Below, one piece after another: positions 55,886 through 63,998 of a stretch of 64,000 nucleotides of DNA. A program made the position numbers and the translations under genes. The DNA is from Pseudomonas rhizoryzae (GTDB lineage Bacteria; Pseudomonadota; Gammaproteobacteria; Pseudomonadales; Pseudomonadaceae): assembly GCF_005250615.1 (NCBI RefSeq), contig NZ_SULM01000011.1:162953-226952 (forward strand). The letters are read 5' to 3'. Below the pieces are notes generated by a model. It made no database searches. It had not been told where the DNA came from and was given only the letters and a program-made list of their open reading frames with translations. Within the stretch, counting starts at the first letter, position 1. Each line of letters starts with the position of its first letter.

Positions 55886-56716
55886 ATGGACGATTCAAAT
55901 GAGCTGTTCATTGATTATGTGCACCAGGCCTTGGCGGAAGTGACCGACCGCAACTTGGTGGAAGCCTTGTTGGATGGTTTCATCAACCACGCCGACTTAC
56001 TGGACGAGTATACCCAGCGGTATCAATACATGACGTCGCGCCCTTGGTCGACGGACGCGTTGTGTACCTTCTTTTGCGGGTGGAGAAGTCCCGACGGCGC
56101 AGCGCATGCGGTGGCCAGCATCATTGTGCGGATTTTGCAATTGTCCGAGTCCACGCCCACGGTCCAGAGCAGGTTGCAGTTGCTGGAAGCGGCGAGGCAT
56201 TGCGGGGAGATCATCGTCGAAGACGTGGGGTTGGGGGAGATGCATAACCACCCGCACCATTCGAAGTTGTACCAGCGAATGGCCACGGCAATTTGCGGGT
56301 CGGACGACTGGCGCCTGCAGGATCGTTACCTGAATCCAATCACCAAGGAGTTTTCCGCCTGGGTGGGAGAAAAGCGGCCCTTGGCGCCGGATCTGACCGA
56401 AGCCCTGGAGATGATGGCGCTGACCGAGCTGTTCAATACCGGCGAATACAACGTGATGACGCCGTTGTGGAAACGCTGGCTGCGCGAGTCCCGGGGCTTT
56501 GCGGCCGGTGAAACCCACCGCATCGCCGCGTTCCTCAGTGTGCACTGTGGCAGTGTCGAGGCGCGGCATTTCCGCCATGCCACCGACGCCCTCGCGCTTT
56601 ACACCCAGGCCACCGGCCAGTCGGTCAACTATCGCCGCATCGCCGCGCTGTCCAACGACTACGTAGTACGCGCCTGCGAGCACCTGGGGAAAATGGCCTC
56701 CGTGCTCACGCCGTAA
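55886..56716 (+). CDS. Haem-oxygenase-like di-metal oxidase 2 (HDO, paralogue)
   Basis: Also 276 residues, and recognisably homologous to the protein from 52455: E112/D113, H125 (HNHPHHSKLY), E181 (ELFNTGE), H220, E225, H228, H231 (VHCGSVEARHFRHA), and the shared pattern MATAICGSDDW / MATPLCGDDQW. The residue at the place of H186 in the first copy is Thr. The RBS GGGAG is right before the ATG. The two may form a heterodimer or act in sequence; the chemistry is unknown. Confidence 0.7.
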   Translation: MDDSNELFIDYVHQALAEVTDRNLVEALLDGFINHADLLDEYTQRYQYMTSRPWSTDALCTFFCGWRSPDGAAHAVASIIVRILQLSESTPTVQSRLQLLEAARHCGEIIVEDVGLGEMHNHPHHSKLYQRMATAICGSDDWRLQDRYLNPITKEFSAWVGEKRPLAPDLTEALEMMALTELFNTGEYNVMTPLWKRWLRESRGFAAGETHRIAAFLSVHCGSVEARHFRHATDALALYTQATGQSVNYRRIAALSNDYVVRACEHLGKMASVLTP

Positions 56717-56780
56717 CGCCTCGCTGCATCGCCCTTAACCCTTTCACCGCTTTGGCATCGCACGATGCCGGGGGGCACTT

Positions 56781-58166
56781 ATGCGCCTTGAATCCGACTC
56801 CATGGGCACCGTGCAGGTGGCCGCCGACAAATACTGGGGGGCGCAGACCGAGCGCTCGGTCCACCATTTTCCCATAGGGCGTTCGCGCTTTCGCTGGGAA
56901 GCCCCCATGATCCGCTCACTGGGGTTGCTGAAAAAAGCTGCGGCCCTGGCCAATCTTGAACTGGGCGAGTTGCCTGAATCCATTGCGCTGCCCATCGTGT
57001 GGGCCGCCGATGAAGTCATCAGCGGCAAGCTGGACGCGCATTTTCCGCTGGTGGTGTTCCAGACTGGCTCTGGCACGCAATCGAACATGAACGCCAACGA
57101 AGTGATCGCCAACCGCGCTATCGAGCTGCTGGGTGGCGAGATGGGCAGCAAGACCCCCATTCATCCCAACGATCACGTCAACCGCGGACAGTCATCCAAC
57201 GATACTTTCCCCACCGCCATGTACATGGTGGTGGTAGCCCAAGTGTTCGACACCTTGCTGCCGGCAGTGGTGGCGTTGCGCGGCACCCTGGCGGCCAAGG
57301 CCCAGGCATTCGCCAACGTGGTAAAGGTTGGCCGAACCCATTTGCAGGATGCCACTCCTATCACCCTCGGGCAGGAGATAGGTGCCTGGGTGGAACAACT
57401 GGATTACACGGTGAAAGGCATCGAGCAGGCGCTGCAAGGTCTTTATGACCTGGCCATTGGCGGCACCGCGGTAGGCACCGGGCTCAACGCCCATCCGCGT
57501 TTCGGCGAGGTGTGCGCGCGGCAAATCGCCCACTTGACCGGACACCCCTTCAGGTCGGCTACCAACAAATTCTTTGCCCTGGCCGCCCATGATGCGCTGG
57601 TCAATACCTCTGCGGCCATCCGCACCCTGGCCATGGCGTTGATGAAGGTTGCCAACGATGTGCGCTGGTTGGCCAGCGGGCCACGCTGCGGCATTGGCGA
57701 AATTGATATTCCCGAGAACGAGCCAGGCTCCTCGATCATGCCCGGCAAGGTCAACCCGACCCAATGCGAGGCTCTGACCATGGTCTGCGCCCAGGTGTTC
57801 GGCAACGACGCCACAGTGGCGTTTGCCGGTAGCCAAGGCAATTTCCAGTTGAATGTGTACAAACCGGTGATGGTGCACAACGTGTTGGAAAGCATCACCC
57901 TGCTGGCAGAGTCCTGTCAGGCCTTCAACGAACACTGTGCGGAGGGCATCGTACCCAACCTTGAGCGCATCGAGGCCAACCTTGAGAAAAATCTGATGCT
58001 GGTGACCGCGTTGAACCGGCACATCGGCTATGACAAGGCCGCGCTCGTCGCCAAGACCGCCCATCGCGAGGGCAAGACCCTGCGTGAGGTCGCCAACCAA
58101 TTGGGGTTTGTCGCGCCGCAGGAGTTCGACCGTTATGTGGTCGCTTTGGACATGACCCACCCGTAA
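56781..58166 (+). CDS. fumC: Class II fumarate hydratase (FumC), extra copy in a biosynthetic operon
   Basis: A 461-residue FumC with every active-site element intact: [14 protein letters not shown] at 95-108, HPNDHVN at 128-134, the catalytic His in [11 protein letters not shown], and the SS loop [16 protein letters not shown] at 316-331. This is the normal fumarase sequence pattern, not an aspartase or argininosuccinate-lyase variant. The RBS GGGGGG precedes the ATG. Its place between an oxidase and PEP mutase is odd. Either it makes or consumes a pathway acid, or it is a resistant copy of a target enzyme. Confidence 0.9.
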   Translation: MRLESDSMGTVQVAADKYWGAQTERSVHHFPIGRSRFRWEAPMIRSLGLLKKAAALANLELGELPESIALPIVWAADEVISGKLDAHFPLVVFQTGSGTQSNMNANEVIANRAIELLGGEMGSKTPIHPNDHVNRGQSSNDTFPTAMYMVVVAQVFDTLLPAVVALRGTLAAKAQAFANVVKVGRTHLQDATPITLGQEIGAWVEQLDYTVKGIEQALQGLYDLAIGGTAVGTGLNAHPRFGEVCARQIAHLTGHPFRSATNKFFALAAHDALVNTSAAIRTLAMALMKVANDVRWLASGPRCGIGEIDIPENEPGSSIMPGKVNPTQCEALTMVCAQVFGNDATVAFAGSQGNFQLNVYKPVMVHNVLESITLLAESCQAFNEHCAEGIVPNLERIEANLEKNLMLVTALNRHIGYDKAALVAKTAHREGKTLREVANQLGFVAPQEFDRYVVALDMTHP

Positions 58167-58208
58167 GGTCGCAACCGCCTGGTCCCCTTTTTATGTACGA
58201 GGTGTCGT

Positions 58209-59099
58209 ATGCAGGAAGCAGATAGTCGTCGAACCAACCTTCGCGCCTTGCTGGCCAGCAAGCCTTGCTTGCGGGTTCTGGAGGTGCACAGCCCCATCTC
58301 GGCCTTGCTGGCGGAGCAATTGCGTCTGGAGCCAAGCCCCGGACACAGCGTGGCCTTTGACGCGGTCTGGTCCAGCTCACTCACCGATTCGACCCACCGC
58401 GGCTTGCCCGACATCGAGATTCTATCCCCCAGCAATCGGCTGCAGGGAATTCGCGAGATCTTCGATGTGTGCGCCTTGCCGATGATTTACGACGCCGATA
58501 CGGGCGGTAAGCCAGAGCACTTCGCCATCCACGTCAAGATGCTTGACCGCGCCGGCGTCGGCGCCGTAGTGATCGAGGACAAGTGTGGCCTGAAGAAGAA
58601 CTCATTGTTCGGCAACGAGGTCAGTCAGGTCCAGGAGTCAGTCGACGGGTTTTGTCAGAAGATTCGCCTGGGGCGGGCGAGCAGCGGGCCTCAAGGGGCG
58701 ATGATCATCGCGCGCTGCGAGAGCTTGATCCTGGACCGGGGCATGGACGACGCCTTACAGCGCTGCCTGGCTTATGTAGAGGCGGGTGCCGACGGCATCA
58801 TGATTCACAGCCGCAAGAAAGACGGCGGGGAGATCTTGGCATTTGCCCGGCGCTTCCGTGAGCACTGCGCCCATGTGCCCTTGGTGTGCGTACCTACCAG
58901 CTACGCCCACCTGAGCTTTGACGAATTGCAGGCTGAAGGCTTCAACGTGGTGATCTACGCCAACCACATGCTTCGCAGCGCCTACATGGCCATGCGGGAA
59001 GTGGCCACGGATATTTTAAGGCACGGACGGACGCTGGAAGTCGAGCCGCGTTGTCTTGGCATTGAGGATATCCTGGATTTGATTCCCGGGACACGCTGA
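58209..59099 (+). CDS. pepM: Phosphoenolpyruvate mutase (PepM)
   Basis: A 296-residue PEP mutase of the isocitrate-lyase superfamily, which makes phosphonopyruvate from PEP and opens nearly all phosphonate pathways. The defining EDK-X5-NS motif is complete (EDKCGLKKNS at 123-132), with YDADTGG at 94-100 and IARCESLI at 167-174. This separates it from methylisocitrate and other lyases that lack NS. It is last in the operon, RBS GAGGTG. No phosphonopyruvate decarboxylase gene follows; instead the next genes are mobile debris. Confidence 0.93.
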   Translation: MQEADSRRTNLRALLASKPCLRVLEVHSPISALLAEQLRLEPSPGHSVAFDAVWSSSLTDSTHRGLPDIEILSPSNRLQGIREIFDVCALPMIYDADTGGKPEHFAIHVKMLDRAGVGAVVIEDKCGLKKNSLFGNEVSQVQESVDGFCQKIRLGRASSGPQGAMIIARCESLILDRGMDDALQRCLAYVEAGADGIMIHSRKKDGGEILAFARRFREHCAHVPLVCVPTSYAHLSFDELQAEGFNVVIYANHMLRSAYMAMREVATDILRHGRTLEVEPRCLGIEDILDLIPGTR

Positions 59100-59269
59100 G
59101 CAAATGTTTTATAGAAAGACTACAGCGTTATTAATATCCTTGATGTCGCTAAGTAGTACCGCATGATAGCGTGTTGTGGAATTCGCAAGGATTCTTGACC
59201 GTGCTGTTATCCGGAGCTCTTAGTTATAGGCATAGGCCTCGCGCACGTTAGTCGTCCCAAGCAACACAC

Positions 59270-59524
59270 TGGTGATCGCGTGCGAGCCCGAGCCCGCCAA
59301 GCCTATAGAGACGCCTCCGCCCTTTACCGTTGTCAGCATCGAGTACCGCGGCGGCGCGCGCCTCCTCCCGGCCACCCCGCCCGGTAGCACACAGCTCAGC
59401 GAGAGTCTACCTCGTACGCCTGGGCAATGCCGTCGACGGTACCCACTGGCGGCTGTCCAATCTCGAAGACCGCCGGGCGCAGTTCAACATCAAGGGCGCG
59501 ACCCGCACTCTTTCAGTCAAGTAG
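59270..59524 (+). pseudogene. Frameshifted remnant of a small protein
   Basis: One frame reads EPEPAKPIETPPPFTVVSIE and YRGGARLLPATPPGSTQLSE up to about 59400. The next frame continues RVYLVRLGNAVDGTHWRLSN and ends LSVK at 59524. Together they look like one plasmid-type protein split by an indel near 59400. The family is not recognised. The flanking stretches 59100-59269 and 59525-59646 hold nothing else I can support. Confidence 0.4.
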
Positions 59525-59646
59525 TAAAGGGTGTTCGTAACTGGCCCCTTACAAGTACTTAAATTGAGCAAGAAGCTATAGAGTTCGATTCGAAAAAAAT
59601 ACGGCTACACATTATCGCGATGACATAAGTACCAAGGAGACTCTAT

Positions 59647-59976
59647 ATGTCATTGCAGTGCCCTAGCTGTCACTCCTCAAAAGTCGCATTCCTCCATGCC
59701 GCCATGAAAGCCGGCGCCGCCATCGGCACCGTCGGTGGCGTAGCACGCGGCGTCAGCGCTGCCCTGGCCGGTAGCCAGACAGGTGCAGCCCTGGGCGCCA
59801 TTGCTGGGCCAGTCGGCATCACCCTTGGCTCCGTATCAGGTGCCATCCTCGGCGGCCTGGTTGGCGGCGTGGGCGGCTGTGCCCTTGGCGCTCAGCTCGG
59901 TGAATCGCTCGACCGCCACGTCCTGGCCAACAACCTCTGCCTGCTCTGCGGTCACCGCTTCAACCTGCCGGCCTGA
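59647..59976 (+). CDS. Small protein with zinc ribbon and glycine-zipper segment
   Basis: A 109-residue protein. It has CPSCHSS at residues 5-11 and CLLCGHRF near the C-terminus, a split CxxC...CxxC zinc ribbon. Between them is a Gly/Ala-rich hydrophobic stretch (VGITLGSVSGAILGGLVGGV) able to form glycine-zipper membrane helices. The RBS is AAGGAG. It is first of a run of plasmid/ICE-type genes; the function is unknown. Confidence 0.65.
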   Translation: MSLQCPSCHSSKVAFLHAAMKAGAAIGTVGGVARGVSAALAGSQTGAALGAIAGPVGITLGSVSGAILGGLVGGVGGCALGAQLGESLDRHVLANNLCLLCGHRFNLPA

Positions 59977-60067
59977 TCGGCGCCTTCCCCTCTCACCTTA
60001 GCTGTCCGGTAGGTGCTGCGCCTCGCGCAGCGCTTTATGCCGGCGTGCATCCAAAGGAATCGCTCAC

Positions 60068-61036
60068 ATGGCACATCTCGTCGACACCATGGCCTATGCC
60101 GGCGCCGCTCCCTGGCATGGTCTGGGCAGTCAGCTCACTCAGAAACAGCCCATCGAAGTCTGGCAACGCGAAGCCGGGATGGACTGGCAGATCCTCGAAA
60201 GTCCTGTGCACTTCAAATCGGACGCGGTCGGTCATCTGGGTACGATCCACTCGTTCCCCGAGCAGAAGGTGCTGTTCCGCTCTGACACCAAGGCGCCGCT
60301 CTCGGTAGTTTCCCAGCGCTATCAGACGGTGCAACCGCGCGAGGTTCTGGAGTTCTACCGCGACCTGACTGAGGTCTCCGGCTACCAGTTGGAAACAGCC
60401 GGCGTGCTCAAAGAGGGTCGCAAGTTCTGGGCCCTGGCGCGGACGGGACAAAGCATGACCCTGAAAGGCAACGATCAGGTCAATGGCTACCTGCTCTTGG
60501 CCACCTCCTGCGATGGCACCCTGGCGACGACTGCAACGCCCACCACGGTCAGGGTGGTATGCAACAACACACTCAGCATCGCGGTGAACGGCGCCACTCA
60601 GGCGATCAAGGTTCCTCACAGCACGCGATTCGACCCTCTGGCGGTGAAGAAGCAACTCGGTATCGCCGTCGCTGGCTGGGATGAGTTCATGTATCGCCTG
60701 CGGCTGCTCGCCGATCGCAAGGTCGGCGATGCCGAGTCGACGGGCTTTTTCATGCGAGTGCTCTGTGATTCAGCAGGGGGCAGTCATACCCAGGGTGTGC
60801 TTCCCAATGAGCGGGCCCTGAGAACGGTGCAAGCCCTGTACGAGGGACGAGGTCGCGGCGCGGTCCTTGAGTCTGCACAAGGAACCGCCTGGGGCCTGCT
60901 CAACGCGGTCACCGAATTCGTCGATCACGAACGTCGCGCACGGAGCTCTGAGTATCGGCTCGACTCGGCCTGGTTTGGCCAAGGCGGTCAGCTCAAGCAA
61001 CGGGCACTGTCGGCCGCACTCGACCTGGTGGCCTGA
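60068..61036 (+). CDS. DUF932 phage/plasmid-like protein
   Basis: A 322-residue DUF932 protein of the kind found on plasmids, ICEs and phages. Pattern: an N-terminal APWHGLGSQL, KVLFRSDTKAPLSVVSQRYQ, and a C-terminal EGRGRGAVLESAQGTAWGLL with the conserved ALNAVTE-like motif (here LLNAVTEFVDHE). The molecular role is unknown. It is in line with the YqaJ-like and RadC genes that follow, a common accessory cassette order. Confidence 0.85.
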   Translation: MAHLVDTMAYAGAAPWHGLGSQLTQKQPIEVWQREAGMDWQILESPVHFKSDAVGHLGTIHSFPEQKVLFRSDTKAPLSVVSQRYQTVQPREVLEFYRDLTEVSGYQLETAGVLKEGRKFWALARTGQSMTLKGNDQVNGYLLLATSCDGTLATTATPTTVRVVCNNTLSIAVNGATQAIKVPHSTRFDPLAVKKQLGIAVAGWDEFMYRLRLLADRKVGDAESTGFFMRVLCDSAGGSHTQGVLPNERALRTVQALYEGRGRGAVLESAQGTAWGLLNAVTEFVDHERRARSSEYRLDSAWFGQGGQLKQRALSAALDLVA

Positions 61037-61182
61037 AGGCGTTCCCCCTCGCCACTGGCCACGGCATCCCTCCGGCCGCGTCAACGCCATTCCAGATTCG
61101 CAGCACTGTTCCCTACTTTCTAACACATAGCTCAGGCGGCTTCGTGCCGGCTGAGCCTTCTATGTCGCACAGGAGACTGCTC

Positions 61183-62187
61183 ATGAGTCGTTCATCCCTG
61201 ATCACCGCACAGCAACACCCTCGTCCACTCCTCCACCTCGTCACCACCGCTGCGGCTTCTCGCCTCGCAGCTCATGAAACTCGACCTGTGCGACTCTTCA
61301 GCCAAGATGCCGCAGCAGCCCTGGGGCTGGATCCAGGCAAATCACAACTAGAGCTCTGGCTCGAGAAAACCGGACGACAAACGGCCGCTCTGGAGAACGA
61401 TCCTCGGAACGACAGCACGCCCGCATTCTGGCAAAGCGTGCTTGAGCCCATCATCTCTTGGCGCTACAGCAGGAGCACCGGCCGCAAGGTTCAGCGCTAC
61501 AGCCGGGAGGTGTCCCATGCCTCGCCCGATTTGCCCTGGATGGCTGCCCGCATTGAACGCGAAGTGCTGGATGACGAAGACGTCCAGTTGCTCGTATGCA
61601 AGGCCGTAGGCGCCAGCGAAGTCCATCGCTGGCAGGAAGGCATCCCGGTATCCATACGCCTGCAGGTCATGCACCTACTGGCAGTGACAGGCAAACATGC
61701 GGCCGATCTTGCCGTACTGCTGGGTGGTCAGCAGTGGCAGATCCACCGTATCGAGCGCGATGAAGCCAGCATCGCGCAGCTGATCGAAGGAGAGCGTCAG
61801 TTCTGGCACTACCTGGACACGGATCGTCCGCCGCCAGCCGATGGCACCGCCGCTGCAGGTAAGGCACTCGCGCGCCTGTACCCAAAGGACTCAGGTGCGC
61901 GGCGTGACTTTCGCCAGCAAGCCGGTCTGCTTGCCATCTATCTGGAGCTGAAGGTGGTGCGCCAAGCACTCCAGGCCAAGCAAGCGCGAGCAGCAGAACT
62001 CCAGCAGCGTCTCCAACAGGCCTTGGGCGACGCCACCTATGGAGATTTCCCGCATGGATCCATTCGATGGCAACGGGAGCAGGACCGTACGGTGCTCGAT
62101 GTCGACCGCCTGCTGCAGGACCAGCCAGAGCTGCTGGAGCGCTACGCCAAACACCTGCCAGGAGAGCGGCAGTTCTTCATCAATTGA
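61183..62187 (+). CDS. YqaJ-like recombinase-family protein with altered catalytic residues
   Basis: A 334-residue protein matching YqaJ/lambda-exonuclease-like proteins of ICEs along its length: ELWLEKTGR, the IPVSIRLQVMHLLAVTG segment and IHRIERDEASIAQLIEGERQ. The start at 61183 follows AGGAGA. The positions of the usual catalytic Asp and of the E-x-K motif (normally LEIKT) read ARIEREVL and LLVCKAV, so the acidic residue before K is Cys. It may be catalytically dead or act only as a DNA-binding accessory. The comparison is from memory. Confidence 0.7.
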   Translation: MSRSSLITAQQHPRPLLHLVTTAAASRLAAHETRPVRLFSQDAAAALGLDPGKSQLELWLEKTGRQTAALENDPRNDSTPAFWQSVLEPIISWRYSRSTGRKVQRYSREVSHASPDLPWMAARIEREVLDDEDVQLLVCKAVGASEVHRWQEGIPVSIRLQVMHLLAVTGKHAADLAVLLGGQQWQIHRIERDEASIAQLIEGERQFWHYLDTDRPPPADGTAAAGKALARLYPKDSGARRDFRQQAGLLAIYLELKVVRQALQAKQARAAELQQRLQQALGDATYGDFPHGSIRWQREQDRTVLDVDRLLQDQPELLERYAKHLPGERQFFIN

Positions 62188-62257
62188 AGCCGGTAGCACT
62201 ACCCTCTCCGCCTCAGCTTCCCCTTTTTGAAACCTAACCTTTGTCGCGAGACCTCTC

Positions 62258-62755
62258 ATGATTGCGAGCAAACTCAAGGCTGGCGAAACCGCTGGCAGCT
62301 ATCTCATCGACTCTCCGGTGACCGAAGCCGACATCCTCGGCATCGCTAGGCAACTCGTTGCCCAGCGATTGAGCAAGGGCAGCAGTTTGACCGAGCCCCA
62401 ACAGGTCATTGCCCATCTGCAGACGTTGCTCATCCAGCAAGAGCGGGAGGTCTTCGCCCTTCTGCTGCTCGACAGCAAGCATCGCGTGATCTGCTACGAG
62501 GAATTGTTCCAAGGCACCCTGGATGCGGCGAGTGTCTATCCGCGCGAGGTGGTGAAAACCGTGCTGCGCCACAACGCGGCGGCGGTGATCCTAGTGCATA
62601 ACCATCCTTCGGGAGATCCGGAGCCAAGTCAGGCGGATCGTCGTCTCACCCAGACGCTCAAGGAGCTGCTGAACCTGGTGGGTACCCGCACCCTGGACCA
62701 CGTCATCGTGGGACACGAGGGCTGCGTTTCGATGGCGGAACTGGGCCTGGTCTAA
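62258..62755 (+). CDS. radC: RadC-family JAB-domain protein
   Basis: A 165-residue RadC-like protein with the JAMM metalloprotease fold. The metal motif is LVHNHPSGDPEPSQAD, complete. ICE- and plasmid-borne RadC proteins are often short like this one, without the N-terminal helix-hairpin-helix of chromosomal RadC. The DNA-repair role is traditional, not proven. It follows the YqaJ-like gene by 70 bp. Confidence 0.88.
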   Translation: MIASKLKAGETAGSYLIDSPVTEADILGIARQLVAQRLSKGSSLTEPQQVIAHLQTLLIQQEREVFALLLLDSKHRVICYEELFQGTLDAASVYPREVVKTVLRHNAAAVILVHNHPSGDPEPSQADRRLTQTLKELLNLVGTRTLDHVIVGHEGCVSMAELGLV

Positions 62756-62927
62756 CCTTCGATCTGCTCCGCCCGCCTTACAGCCTCCCCCGCTAACACC
62801 TGGCGCTCCCCGCGCTTTACCAGAACGTCTATTTCCCTTCCCTCATGACCACTATTGGCTCGACCGCCAAGGCACGCGCTCGCGTCCCGGCTGCTCGGCA
62901 AATCGCTACTCGATAGGAGACTTCGCC

Positions 62928-63125
62928 ATGCCGCTTCTGCGCTTCCTCACCTTGCTGTTCGTGTTCGTCGGGCTACTGGCCAGCAGCCTGCTCGCTGTCA
63001 GCCTCTTGGTACTGATGCTGCGCTTCTGGCCGTTGGCCTTGGCCATCGTTCTGGCCTTGGCGCTCTTCAGCGGGCTGCTTCGCCGCTCTGGTACTACGTT
63101 CAGCACCCCATCCACGACGGCATAA
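62928..63125 (+). CDS. Small two-helix membrane protein
   Basis: A 65-residue hydrophobic protein starting MPLLRFLTLLFVFVGLL, with a second hydrophobic part (FWPLALAIVLALALF) and a Ser/Thr-rich tail. The ATG at 62928 is preceded by ATAGGAGAC, a good ribosome-binding site, which supports it as real. No function is recognised. The 62756-62927 gap before it holds no further gene. Confidence 0.6.
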   Translation: MPLLRFLTLLFVFVGLLASSLLAVSLLVLMLRFWPLALAIVLALALFSGLLRRSGTTFSTPSTTA

Positions 63126-63200
63126 GTGCAGGCCCCTTGGCCTGCCCTTTCTCATTCTGAACAGCCGTTCTGCCCCTCTCTCCTGACAGGAGCTTTAGCC

Positions 63201-63545
63201 ATGCCTACACCTTGCTTGATCTGTAACTCATCAGTCGTGCTGTCCAAGGAAGCGGCTCAGGTGATCGCCAGCCTCATTGGCAGCCTGGATGCTTTTCTGA
63301 GGGGTATTCAGCCACCGACTGAGCATGTTGCTACCACTCAACAGGGACAGCGCGGTCCGCTGGAACAGGCGTTCAATCGCATGCTTCAGGGCATGTCCGC
63401 CGTTCACACGAGTTGGCCCGATACCCATGCTTTCATCAAGGACGTTCATCGCCATCAATTCATGGAGTATCAGTGCCTGTGTCTACGCTGTGGCGCCAAG
63501 TATGACGAGCCATCGACGTCTACTGGCCAGGAGACGGCGACCTGA
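63201..63545 (+). CDS. Small zinc-ribbon-like protein
   Basis: A 114-residue protein, with CLICNSS at residues 5-11 and CLCLRCGAKY near the end, an apparent split zinc ribbon similar in layout to the protein at 59647. The middle is helical (AAQVIASLIGSLDAFLRGI). The ATG at 63201 follows ACAGGAGC. Function unknown; it belongs to the ICE/plasmid gene run. Confidence 0.6.
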   Translation: MPTPCLICNSSVVLSKEAAQVIASLIGSLDAFLRGIQPPTEHVATTQQGQRGPLEQAFNRMLQGMSAVHTSWPDTHAFIKDVHRHQFMEYQCLCLRCGAKYDEPSTSTGQETAT

Positions 63546-63562
63546 TCGTAGGTGACCAACCG

Positions 63563-63910
63563 TCATCCCTGGCGCAAGCGCTCACCCAACCCCTGCACCA
63601 GTCCCAGCACCAGTTGCCGGTCCGCCTCGGTTAGGGCGTCCAGTAGACGGCTGATTTGGCGCGCCTGATCATCGCTGCGCGGGCTGGCCTCGCTGAGTAG
63701 CTCTGCCGCCTCACAGTGAAAGATGGATGCGAAGTCGTAGAGCCGGGCGATGTTAGGAATGACCACACCCCGCTCGATCCGGGAGACGGCCTCGTTGCCA
63801 ATCCCCAGGCGCTCAGCGACTTCCTCCTGCGTCAGGCCCACTCGCAGCCGATGACGCGCGATCGCCCGCCCAACCGACTCCGCCAAATTCTTCTGATCGA
63901 TACCGCTCAT
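63563..63910 (-). CDS. XRE-family transcriptional regulator
   Basis: A 115-residue HTH_3 regulator: LRVGLTQEEVAERLGIGNEA and AVSRIERGVVIPNIARLYDF give the complete helix-turn-helix. The C-terminal part (RQISRLLDALTEADRQLVLG) is likely a dimerisation helix pair. The ATG at 63910 follows GGAG. It is convergent with the zinc-ribbon gene. Its 5' flank holds a palindrome, probably its own operator, and it may control mobility of the island. Confidence 0.83.
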   Translation of the reverse strand: MSGIDQKNLAESVGRAIARHRLRVGLTQEEVAERLGIGNEAVSRIERGVVIPNIARLYDFASIFHCEAAELLSEASPRSDDQARQISRLLDALTEADRQLVLGLVQGLGERLRQG

Positions 63911-63985
63911 GCCAAGGCTCCAACCGTCCACCCGGATGGTTGGGTATCCACTCGTTGACATGAAGTGCGTCACAAGTTGAAATCC

Positions 63986-63998
63986 AACCTAATAGGTT
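63986..63998. promoter_or_regulatory. Palindrome upstream of the XRE gene
   Basis: AACCTA-A-TAGGTT at 63986-63998, with a related CCAACC...GGTTGG dyad at about 63919-63945 next to the start codon. Two similar half-site sets next to an XRE gene suggest autoregulation. Confidence 0.45.

Noticed and set aside
57192..58160. 322-codon open frame opposite fumC
   Set aside because: Antisense shadow of a canonical fumarase gene.
56781..58166. FumC homologue as aspartase, argininosuccinate lyase or nitrosuccinate lyase
   Set aside because: The active-site segments are those of fumarase throughout; no deviation pointing to another substrate is visible.
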